From positions 1-64,000 of the IMG/VR virus record IMGVR_UViG_3300027970_002011: a DNA stretch of 64,000 nt, one strand, 5' to 3'. The notes under the pieces were generated by a model, which searched no databases, was not told the origin of the DNA, and saw nothing but the letters and a program-made list of their open reading frames with translations. A program made the translations under genes and the position numbers. Position 1 is the stretch's first letter. Every line of letters begins with the position of its first letter. This DNA comes from a virus. This document shows positions 51,331 through 59,400 of the stretch, one piece after another.

Positions 51331-52241
51331 TTTATTTCGTAGTAGTATTCGTCAATCTTGCCTTTTAAGTCACATACGTCCTTATCCTTCGGCAATTTAA
51401 GGATTTTAATTTTATTATACAAGCGTCCACCATTTAAATTGTGATAGACTCTAAGTGCGTTCTCCCAAGCGTCACCATCCAAACAAATATGAATATCACC
51501 CTGTACCTTTTCATATAGGGTGGTAAACAAATTCTCAGATAACATCTTTCCTAGCATAGGGATTGGGTTGGGTAAAAAGAAACCGTCAAACACACCTTCA
51601 CAAAGATACACATCTTTTGTCCAATCTATTCTACTTTCGTTAAAAATAATTTCATCTTTTGGAACTGATGGGTTTTTGTATTTCATTTTCTTTGGTGTCC
51701 ACGCCCTGGCAATAAAGTAATTCAATTTGCCATCCATGTCATATGACGGAACAATAATCCTGTAGGCATAATCACCGGTAACTGTATATCCAATGTCGTA
51801 TTTCTGAATTATCTCATCAGTGATACCACGAGAATAAAGATAGGTAATCGCCTCACGGTGTGGTATAAACCTTATGTTAGAGTCTTCAAACTTTTTATAA
51901 CCTTCAGGGAGTCGTGCCCATACTTTTGGTTTTTCTCTAACAAACTCTTCAGATGGACGGATAAGTTCGTATGTCTTCTTTTGTTGTTTGGTTCCAAAAT
52001 GGTCAAGTAACTTACCGAGGGGTCCTTGGGTTCCGTTAGTTTCGGAACAAGCCCAACATTTGTAAACCCCTCGGATGTAATTGATTTCCAAGTTACCCTT
52101 ACCATCAGACTCAAGACCCTTTTCTTGGGCACATACGGGACAGTCAAAAGATATCTGTCCCTTTGACTCATAGTGCTGTTTCTCATTACCTAATACGTCA
52201 ATGAGAAGTTCTACTATTACCTCGTTTTCTTGAGTCATCAT
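51327..52241 (-). CDS. DNA primase (DnaG/gp61-like)
   Basis: 304 aa. Zinc domain FDCPVCAQEKGLESDGKGNL with GVYKCWACSETNGTQGPLGK (two C-x2-C pairs, ~30-75), then the polymerase part YLYSRGITDEIIQKYDIGYT, and a TOPRIM with the acidic residues VYLCEGVFDGFFLPNPI and HICLDGDAWENALRV (DxD). Makes RNA primers for lagging-strand synthesis. ATG at 52241 or 52238 abuts the promoter -7 element (52243), so the mRNA is probably leaderless. Confidence 0.92.
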   Translation of the reverse strand: MMTQENEVIVELLIDVLGNEKQHYESKGQISFDCPVCAQEKGLESDGKGNLEINYIRGVYKCWACSETNGTQGPLGKLLDHFGTKQQKKTYELIRPSEEFVREKPKVWARLPEGYKKFEDSNIRFIPHREAITYLYSRGITDEIIQKYDIGYTVTGDYAYRIIVPSYDMDGKLNYFIARAWTPKKMKYKNPSVPKDEIIFNESRIDWTKDVYLCEGVFDGFFLPNPIPMLGKMLSENLFTTLYEKVQGDIHICLDGDAWENALRVYHNLNGGRLYNKIKILKLPKDKDVCDLKGKIDEYYYEIK

Positions 52242-52242
52242 T

Positions 52243-52274
52243 TAAAGATAGTAAACTTCACTATCAATTCCAAA
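52243..52274 (-). promoter_or_regulatory. Host-type promoter of the primase operon
   Basis: Minus strand: TTTG (52274-52271), 20 nt, TATCTTTA (52250-52243; last base deviates from TAnnTTTG). The start codon follows within 1-4 nt. Confidence 0.6.
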
Positions 52275-52644
52275 TAATATTTTTGATTTTGATTGTACCA
52301 TACGATTTCACATCCAAACCAACAAGCTCACAAAATGACTCTACTGAATCTTCAAGTCTCCTTCTAAAAAATTTATTCAGTTTAACCTTGGATATACCAT
52401 TTTGACTAAGAATCTCACTACTTAACCAATTACTTCCACTACCCACACTAGCATAAATTTTACCTTCAAAAATTATGTCCACCTCATGAAAAAAAGGCGC
52501 CCAACTCCATTCGGTTTTGTACTTACGAACTTTTTTAATTTTAAGTTTACCATCGACATGACTGTTACTAACCATAACACCTCTTCTGTTTATTTTTTGA
52601 ATCAGAGTGTTTAGTTTTTGGTCCTTAATGAGTTCTTTTTTCAT
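52264..52644 (-). CDS. Hypothetical protein (126 aa)
   Basis: MKKELIKDQKLNTLIQKINR begins a basic protein with SWAPFFHEVDIIFEGKIYAS and LNKFFRRRLEDSVESFCELV. No motif recognised. A perfect host-type promoter lies 4 nt before the ATG, so it is an early gene with a probably leaderless mRNA. Its 3' end contains the -33 element of the primase promoter. Confidence 0.78.
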   Translation of the reverse strand: MKKELIKDQKLNTLIQKINRRGVMVSNSHVDGKLKIKKVRKYKTEWSWAPFFHEVDIIFEGKIYASVGSGSNWLSSEILSQNGISKVKLNKFFRRRLEDSVESFCELVGLDVKSYGTIKIKNIIWN

Positions 52645-52648
52645 ACCT

Positions 52649-52680
52649 CAAAGGTATGCCAAGTTTGTTAAACTACCAAA
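52649..52680 (-). promoter_or_regulatory. Host-type promoter with start-codon palindrome
   Basis: Minus strand: TTTG (52680-52677), 20 nt, TACCTTTG (52656-52649), then AGGTATG with the start codon. CATACCT/AGGTATG is a perfect inverted repeat (52642-52658) centred on the -7 element and could be an operator. Confidence 0.75.
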
Positions 52681-53269
52681 TTTTTTCTGTATTCATATAA
52701 CCAAGAACACAGGTATATGAATCGCTCATATCAAAATTTTCTTTCTTAAGTGTGTTGTTCTTAGTATAGAGCCAAGTAATTTGTGGTTCTTTTTTGGCAA
52801 CTTGTTGCCAAATGATTTCTTTCTTGTCGGCGTTTTTGGGATACCCGCCAAATAAAACAAACTTGTTCTTATCGTTCTTTTGAACTAATTCAGGAAATGC
52901 CGCCTTACGAGCATTGTAAGTTGAAATAAGTTCAGGTATAACACCCAACACATCCCAAACCTCTTTACAGATTAGAGTATTGTATCTCATAAGAGTTCCT
53001 ACAGTATAAACATTATTTGAGTTCAACAATGGTTCCTCAATAATAACTTTGGTAATACCAAAATCTTTATACTCAATTAATTTTTGACGAACAATTTCAC
53101 TCTTACGAATTAGTTCTTCAATCTTATTTTCACTCTTTGGTTTTGGTACCGGTGATACGTGCGTTAATTCCAATAATTGTTGGGATGGTATATCAAAAAG
53201 TGCAATACCGATTGTTTTAGTACTTACATCTAAACCAAGTACTTTTGGTGTGTTTTGGAATTTTGCCAT
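52673..53269 (-). CDS. RuvC-like Holliday junction resolvase
   Basis: 198 aa, RNase H fold: VLGLDVSTKTIGIALFDIPS (first catalytic Asp, ~14), KVIIEEPLLNSNNVYTVGTL (Glu), AAFPELVQKNDKNK and FDMSDSYTCVLGYM (final Asp pair). It would resolve branched intermediates before packaging, the job of endonuclease VII in T4. The stop is 1 nt from the next structural gene's end on one side, and the early promoter lies in its 3' end. Confidence 0.85.
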   Translation of the reverse strand: MAKFQNTPKVLGLDVSTKTIGIALFDIPSQQLLELTHVSPVPKPKSENKIEELIRKSEIVRQKLIEYKDFGITKVIIEEPLLNSNNVYTVGTLMRYNTLICKEVWDVLGVIPELISTYNARKAAFPELVQKNDKNKFVLFGGYPKNADKKEIIWQQVAKKEPQITWLYTKNNTLKKENFDMSDSYTCVLGYMNTEKIW

Positions 53270-53270
53270 A

Positions 53271-55460
53271 TTAAAAGTCTAACTTCACTACAAACTGTTG
53301 AATACCCTGTCTTTTAACGGGAGATTGTAGCTTAGAAATAACTATAAGGTCTTTGGCGGAATCGTAAAGTCCAATTTCCGTAATATATGGATTTGTACCT
53401 AACACATACGATGGATTTGATGAAGAAGTGAACTGATTTTGTCCCAAATTAATCAAATACTTCATTTCATAAATGGTTGCTTGAATATCCGTTTCTAAAT
53501 TACCATAGAAGAAATACTCATCACCAAAGTTCAAAACATTTGGTTCATTTAACTCAGGTAAGTCAATATAGTTTGCCAAGTTGTAAGTTGTTGCTCCTGT
53601 GTAATCTTCAAGTGATACTTGGAACACTTGACCTGTCACACCACTTACAGGAATAAATCCATTAACCAAAGTTATCTGACTTGTTACATCAATTTCTTTC
53701 CATGCAGTAGCACTTGGTTTTGTGTCACCCGATATTTTCTGAACCAACAACTTCATTGAAGTTGCGGTAAATCCTGTTAGTGGGTCTTCACCCATAAACG
53801 GAAACTCATCTCCGAATCTAACTGCAACATTCTGTGAAATTGTACCAACAGTTTTAATAGGTCCTGAAATCTTAGAGTAGTAATTACAATGTAATGAGTC
53901 TGTGAATCCTGTGGTATCAAATCTATATGTTAACCATAGTTTATCAGCTTCGTTATTTAATATACCTGTAGATGTCTCATCAGTGAAACAAGAGTTTGGT
54001 GTTAATAAACTTAATTGTGGTGCGGGTAATGTCCAATTTCTATTTGCTTTATATGACATCGCAGCAATAACTTCCTCATCATCAATAATCACAATTTCTT
54101 GGTCAGGGAAGACTTTACCAATACGATTCAAATTACCATTAGCATTTGCATTTAAATCATATAAATGATAGTATCTAATACCCGGGTCATTCATGTCAAG
54201 ATTCTCAGTTGACTTTATGTATTGAGGATAACACAAGTCATAACCTGGAGGGTCAATATAAAACACTTCACCAATTGTAGTTCCTGTGGTTTTGTGCCAC
54301 ATCAATGTTGGAATTGTCAATTTAAAACTTCTTGCTAATCCTGGGTCAGTTGTTGGGTTCTGTGGGTCAAACGGATTTGTTGCAAATTTCTCACCATAAA
54401 CATTATCAATAGATTGATTTGTGTAGTGAATAATTGCAATGGCTTTTTGTTCTCTTGGTTCAACAATAATTTTATCGTTAAATGAATTGTAGTAGAACGT
54501 AGAACTTGTATCAGTTTGACCACTATTTTGTTGGTAACCCAAATATTCTTTAGTCCCAATATAATCCACCGAACCATAATATGGATATGACTCATAAATG
54601 TTTGAGAATACACCCGCAGGGCTTTCACTCCATGGAATATTCATATTCCAAATAGGTGTTATCTCACGTTGGGATACATCACACGGACTTTCAAAATTAA
54701 ATGAATCGTTTTGCCAATAAGGTGCCGGTGTTACAGTATCATACAACTGAGTCATTCCTGAAGGGTAAATTAAAACTCTACCAATGGTTCCGCCAGGTAA
54801 ACTTGAATAATCAGGTACCGACCTATCCAAAGTCAAATTCCAAGTTGTTGTTCCTGTAGTTCCTGTCGTAGGGTTTAAACTAACAATTTGATAAGTTAAA
54901 ATTGGTGATGTTGTGAATTCTCCAGTATTACTACCATTACCATCCAAATACATAACGATGATATCACCAATACTTGGTGTTCCTGATGTGGTCGCCGCAA
55001 AATCATAATTAATAGTTACACCACTTGTTTGACCCGTTAAGGTTCCCATATCAACAATATAATTTGATGTTACGGTATAGGCCGATGAAGTTTGTGCTGA
55101 GAAGGGATATGATGAACCTGTGAAAAATCCTAAAGGCGATTGTGAATTGTAAATAGGTTCAACTTGAGCATCCATAAATGGAATACCATATGTGTTACCT
55201 GAAGTACCATCAACATATAACGGGTATTTAATATTTTGTTTGTTTGATTGTGGTGAACCGGTATCATTTTGAGCATTAAATGCCGGCATTAAAATACTAT
55301 TATTTGTTAAATTATAATTCGGTACTGCAGTATAATTAACCTCACTATCACCGATTGAAAAATATGATACTACGAAATTACCCTGCGATATATTTCTTCT
55401 ACCAACATCAGTGATTCTTGTGTTGATTAACCCCGCGGTATTTTTGATAATGTATGCCAT
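53271..55460 (-). CDS. Large virion protein (729 aa)
   Basis: Beta-rich, few charged residues, many T, N, G and S, as in baseplate or tail-sheath-associated proteins. The N-terminus MAYIIKNTAGLINTRITDVG, then RRNISQGNFVVSYFSIGDSE, resembles a family I recall in aquatic T4-like phages upstream of adhesins. The C-terminus FVVKLDF closes a beta strand. No enzyme motif. Probably the platform to which the PT-rich appendages attach, from its position directly downstream of them. Confidence 0.85.
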   Translation of the reverse strand: MAYIIKNTAGLINTRITDVGRRNISQGNFVVSYFSIGDSEVNYTAVPNYNLTNNSILMPAFNAQNDTGSPQSNKQNIKYPLYVDGTSGNTYGIPFMDAQVEPIYNSQSPLGFFTGSSYPFSAQTSSAYTVTSNYIVDMGTLTGQTSGVTINYDFAATTSGTPSIGDIIVMYLDGNGSNTGEFTTSPILTYQIVSLNPTTGTTGTTTWNLTLDRSVPDYSSLPGGTIGRVLIYPSGMTQLYDTVTPAPYWQNDSFNFESPCDVSQREITPIWNMNIPWSESPAGVFSNIYESYPYYGSVDYIGTKEYLGYQQNSGQTDTSSTFYYNSFNDKIIVEPREQKAIAIIHYTNQSIDNVYGEKFATNPFDPQNPTTDPGLARSFKLTIPTLMWHKTTGTTIGEVFYIDPPGYDLCYPQYIKSTENLDMNDPGIRYYHLYDLNANANGNLNRIGKVFPDQEIVIIDDEEVIAAMSYKANRNWTLPAPQLSLLTPNSCFTDETSTGILNNEADKLWLTYRFDTTGFTDSLHCNYYSKISGPIKTVGTISQNVAVRFGDEFPFMGEDPLTGFTATSMKLLVQKISGDTKPSATAWKEIDVTSQITLVNGFIPVSGVTGQVFQVSLEDYTGATTYNLANYIDLPELNEPNVLNFGDEYFFYGNLETDIQATIYEMKYLINLGQNQFTSSSNPSYVLGTNPYITEIGLYDSAKDLIVISKLQSPVKRQGIQQFVVKLDF

Positions 55461-55486
55461 CTATATTAAATACTTACAAAGAAATT

Positions 55487-57475
55487 TTATACCCCACCGC
55501 CAGCTTGATTAGCCCCAAGAGCATGTTGCATTATTGCCGTTCCTTCACTATTCACAACTGAACAACAAATACATCCTGAGATAGATTGATTTGTGGTTGA
55601 TACTGTCACATTTTGTTTAATAACTGTTGAACATCCTTGGACATTTCTTGGTAGAGTAACTTCCATGTCAGATACTGATGTACCGCTAACAACATCATTA
55701 TAACCCATCGTAATTGTTGTATAGGTTGAAACATCAACGGTTTGAGTTTGTGTATTTGGTGAACAATATGGTCTATTAGTTGTTGATGAACTTGATACTG
55801 GTGTAGTTGTTAATGTTGTGTTGTTTTTCTTAACCACATTTGTATAATCAATTATACCGTCACCAGGTCTTTGAACCAATTGGTCGTTATTAATTAACAA
55901 ATCAAATGTGATTTGTGTACCTTGTGGGATTGGTGGTATAATATTAACCTTCCAAGTCATTGACTCTTGATTTACTCCAATTGGATTTGATAGTTTCTGA
56001 ACACCAATACTATAAGTTGTAACCGATGCTTGGTTTGCAACTGTTGTTACTTGAGAGTACTCATCACCATTTGAATCTTTTACCACAACACTATAACTTC
56101 CACCACACAAATCAGAGAATATGTTTGATGTTTGGTATGTTGTTCCATTGTTAATAGAATATTGGTAAGGTCCTGTTCCTCCAATCGGATTAATTAAGAT
56201 TGAACCGTTACAAACTGCTTCACAGTCTGCCAAACTTGTAAGAATTTGTGCCGATAAGAATACCGCAGTTGCACATGATTCATCCTGAACACTAACAGTT
56301 GCAGGAATTTCTGAACCAACTGAATACCAACCACTCAATGGTGGTACTGTTGGTGATTGTGAGTTAAGTGTTCCACCATATGCTGTGTATCCACTCGTTA
56401 CCCACACACCTTGAGTTGGGTTCCATACAACATTGTATCCTGAACCATTTGTCCATGATGGTTTACCATTGACAACACCATTTGGTGTAAATTCAATTTG
56501 AACAGGAACTTGTTCTTGCCAAATAATATTAAAACAAAGTGTTGGATAAACTGGTGATGGTGTTGGTGTATTTGTTGGTGTAAGTGTTGGCGTTGGTGTT
56601 GGTGACGGAACTATCATTGAACATGTTGTAGTCGCTGTAAAATCACCATAAAAATCAACAACAGTTACTGTGTATTCACCCCCATCTAAATTAAATAGGT
56701 ATGGTGTTTTTTGTCCACCCTCCCAAGTAATATTATAAGGAGCAGTTCCACCTGTTATTCTCAAATATAATTTTCCATCGTAACTTGTTGAAGACGATGG
56801 GTTGGTTCCATAACATTCAACCCCAAGTGGAAACAATGTAATTACATCACAATTGTTCGCTAATTTTGTAAAGGATTGATTACTTGGAGTAATCGTTGGA
56901 GTAGGTGTTAAAGTTGGTGTGGGTGTTGGTGTCTTTGTATTTGTCGGTGTTGGTGTAAGAGTATTTGTTGCCGTTATTGAAGGTGTGGGTGTTGGTGTTA
57001 CACAAGACGTTGACGCTGGTACCCCCAATTTAACAACACCGTTGTATGGCTTTGTGTAATCAAAAATAATTGCGGTTTCTTCTCCGTTTCCTTCTTGAAA
57101 CACTCCACAACAATCATAATAATAGTATTGTCCTGTTGTATAACCTGAACCACAAACTATTAATGTTGGTGTTGGTGTGTGGTTTGGGGTTCTTGTTGGG
57201 AATGGACTTGGGGTAAACGAAGGTTCAGGAGTTTCCTCACAAGGATAAAGTAATATACCCTCAAAATTAATATAACCTGTTCCACCATTTTCAATATAGA
57301 CATCCTCAGAATCTGAGTAAGCACCGTTCTCTAAACAACCACAAACACTTGAAAATTGTCCCGCACCAATAACATGACTTTCAAGAGATAAGGTGGTACA
57401 ATTATAGGTATAATAAATCTGATTTACATCAGAATTATTCCATACCATCCATCTAACACAAGTTGTACAAGCCAT
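55487..57475 (-). CDS. PT-rich adhesin-like protein with SprB-type repeats
   Basis: 662 aa from the ATG at 57475 (a TTG at 57484 also opens the frame). A Cys-rich N-terminal domain, PT linkers ([17 protein letters not shown]), then two SprB-like modules: GKLYLRITGGTAPYNITWEG ... GGEYTVTVVDFYGD (~235-280) and GGTGPYQYSINNGTTYQTSN ... GGSYSVVVKDSNGD (~430-475), each with a GGT(A/G)PY start. SprB repeats belong to the Bacteroidota gliding and adhesion machinery. Likely a tail appendage. TGATG coupling to the gene upstream. Confidence 0.88.
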   Translation of the reverse strand: MACTTCVRWMVWNNSDVNQIYYTYNCTTLSLESHVIGAGQFSSVCGCLENGAYSDSEDVYIENGGTGYINFEGILLYPCEETPEPSFTPSPFPTRTPNHTPTPTLIVCGSGYTTGQYYYYDCCGVFQEGNGEETAIIFDYTKPYNGVVKLGVPASTSCVTPTPTPSITATNTLTPTPTNTKTPTPTPTLTPTPTITPSNQSFTKLANNCDVITLFPLGVECYGTNPSSSTSYDGKLYLRITGGTAPYNITWEGGQKTPYLFNLDGGEYTVTVVDFYGDFTATTTCSMIVPSPTPTPTLTPTNTPTPSPVYPTLCFNIIWQEQVPVQIEFTPNGVVNGKPSWTNGSGYNVVWNPTQGVWVTSGYTAYGGTLNSQSPTVPPLSGWYSVGSEIPATVSVQDESCATAVFLSAQILTSLADCEAVCNGSILINPIGGTGPYQYSINNGTTYQTSNIFSDLCGGSYSVVVKDSNGDEYSQVTTVANQASVTTYSIGVQKLSNPIGVNQESMTWKVNIIPPIPQGTQITFDLLINNDQLVQRPGDGIIDYTNVVKKNNTTLTTTPVSSSSTTNRPYCSPNTQTQTVDVSTYTTITMGYNDVVSGTSVSDMEVTLPRNVQGCSTVIKQNVTVSTTNQSISGCICCSVVNSEGTAIMQHALGANQAGGGV

Positions 57476-58122
57476 CAGGGACAAATAATAAAGTCAATTA
57501 TGATTCCTGTTGAATCTATTTGTACCGCGTATGTATTAGCACCAAATGTCATTTTTCTCCACCTATTAATTTGATTTACCGGATTGTATAAAACACCCCC
57601 AAGATTTGTTGAATAAACCTCCGCACCCAATACAGGTATTGTTGGTGTATCAACATAATAAGTATAGTATTGAGTCACCAAAAGTGAATCATCACAAACA
57701 CCTGAAGAACCAACATATAAATTAGCACCTATGGTGTGTCCATAAACTAATGGAGTTGGAGTTGGAGTAGGTGTTTTAGTTGGCGTTGGAGTCGGTGATG
57801 CAACTACACTGGTTGATACAGTTGGTGTAACAGTTGGTGTCACCGTTTTAGTTGGTGTTGGAGTTGCCGTCTTAGTTGGTGTTGGCGTTTGTGTGGGCGT
57901 TGGAGTTGGTGTTATGGCAACTGTATGATAAACTATACAACCAGCAACGTCCACAACTTTAATTATAAAATTTTCTGTAGCATATGTGTCATCAACTTCA
58001 AACACATATGGTGCATTTGCAACAGTTGAGACATAGGTACAACTACCACTTAAAGCATCACAAACATACACATCAAAAGGTGTGTTAGCTGTAATTGTAG
58101 TTATTTCTATATTAACTGGCAT
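57475..58122 (-). CDS. Short PT-rich appendage protein
   Basis: 215 aa. The N-terminal domain [20 protein letters not shown] with [14 protein letters not shown] is the same fold as the start of the next protein ([34 protein letters not shown]), so the two share an attachment or receptor module. PT linker ~70-120, C-terminal Cys/Trp domain ending [28 protein letters not shown] 4 nt before the ATG. Confidence 0.85.
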   Translation of the reverse strand: MPVNIEITTITANTPFDVYVCDALSGSCTYVSTVANAPYVFEVDDTYATENFIIKVVDVAGCIVYHTVAITPTPTPTQTPTPTKTATPTPTKTVTPTVTPTVSTSVVASPTPTPTKTPTPTPTPLVYGHTIGANLYVGSSGVCDDSLLVTQYYTYYVDTPTIPVLGAEVYSTNLGGVLYNPVNQINRWRKMTFGANTYAVQIDSTGIIIDFIICP

Positions 58123-58126
58123 CAGT

Positions 58127-58134
58127 TATAAATA
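58127..58134 (-). promoter_or_regulatory. TATTTATA promoter-like motif
   Basis: TATTTATA on the minus strand, 4 nt before the ATG at 58122, in an 18-nt gap between appendage genes. Confidence 0.5.
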
Positions 58135-58139
58135 ATATT

Positions 58140-59399
58140 TTATTGGTATTTTATGTATACCGGTTGATTAACAACAAAATTTATTGGTGAACCCGAAATC
58201 AATACAAGTTGTCCCGCTTGAAGTGGTGCTGTTTCATCATGGAAGAAGTTAGAACCATCAACCGCGAAACTATTTGTATTACCACTATAAGTTGCCGTAG
58301 CACCACTTTGAGAGAATGATATTGAATAAGAACTTGTTGTTAACAAGTTGGAATAATAACTGTATCTGCTTGTACCACTAATGTCAACATAACTCCAATA
58401 AACCGCTCTATCAGAAATTCCGAATTGATTTGGTGTTGTAATACCTGTTGATGTTATGTAGTTTAAGAACACTGTTTCACCGGTAGGTGGAGTGTTAAAA
58501 TTCGTATTCAAATCATACGCAAAACCAAGTAATGGTCCTCCTGATGGAGTTACCGTTGGTGTTGGTGTAGTACTCGGACTAAGACCAGGTGTTACTGACG
58601 GTGTTGGTGTGGGCGATTGAGTCGCCTCAGGAGTTATTGAAGGTGTTACCGAAGATGTTGGTGTAGGACTAACAATCAAGGAACTAGTCGGAGTAATAGT
58701 GTTTGTTGGAGTAACTGATGGACTTACTGTTATACTCGGTGTAATTGTTTGAGTTGGTGTTAAAGAATTTGTCGGAGTTACTGTTGGTGTTACTGTAACT
58801 GTTGAAGTTGTCGTTATTGTTGGAGTTGGTGTTTGAGTTGATGTTGGTGTTTGAGTTGGAGTTTCAGTTGGGGTTGGGGTTTGAGTCGCTGTTTGTGAAG
58901 GTGTGTTAGTTGGTGTGTATGTTGGAGTAACTGTAGGAGTTGGTGTCTTACTTGTTGTTGGAGTAAGTGAGTTTGTTGGCGTTACTGTAGGTGTTAACGA
59001 GTTCGTGGGGGTTGAAGTTTTAGTAGGTGTAACGGTTGGAGTTGAAGTTTTGGTTACAGTTGGTGTCGGTGTTTGTGTTGTAGTACTAGTTGGTGTTACA
59101 GTGTTTGTTGGTGTGAGTGATGGAGTTAAACTTATTGACGGTGTAACAGTCGGCGTTGGTGTTGGAGTTACGGTATATGCAATTGATGTGATACCTGTTA
59201 TCACACAATTTTCATCATCCACAACTTTAACCATGTAACTATCACCATTGTTGTACGGTGATGGTATATCAAATATGTATGGTAAATCGCCAGTCACAAT
59301 AGTTGATATGTAAAAGCATGAGGTACCACCACTTTGACAGATATAAACATCATATGGTGACGTTCCTGTAAGAGAATTGATTGTAACTTTTATTGCCAT
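58140..59399 (-). CDS. PT-rich appendage protein
   Basis: 419 aa. N-terminal domain shared with the 215-aa gene (~1-70), a Thr/Pro/Ser-rich stalk of about 210 residues ([20 protein letters not shown]), then a C-terminal beta domain (~290-419) with [20 protein letters not shown]. The stalk has hardly any charged residue and is dense in Thr, a good O-glycosylation substrate. 1 nt after the large appendage gene. Confidence 0.87.
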   Translation of the reverse strand: MAIKVTINSLTGTSPYDVYICQSGGTSCFYISTIVTGDLPYIFDIPSPYNNGDSYMVKVVDDENCVITGITSIAYTVTPTPTPTVTPSISLTPSLTPTNTVTPTSTTTQTPTPTVTKTSTPTVTPTKTSTPTNSLTPTVTPTNSLTPTTSKTPTPTVTPTYTPTNTPSQTATQTPTPTETPTQTPTSTQTPTPTITTTSTVTVTPTVTPTNSLTPTQTITPSITVSPSVTPTNTITPTSSLIVSPTPTSSVTPSITPEATQSPTPTPSVTPGLSPSTTPTPTVTPSGGPLLGFAYDLNTNFNTPPTGETVFLNYITSTGITTPNQFGISDRAVYWSYVDISGTSRYSYYSNLLTTSSYSISFSQSGATATYSGNTNSFAVDGSNFFHDETAPLQAGQLVLISGSPINFVVNQPVYIKYQ

Positions 59400-59400
59400 T

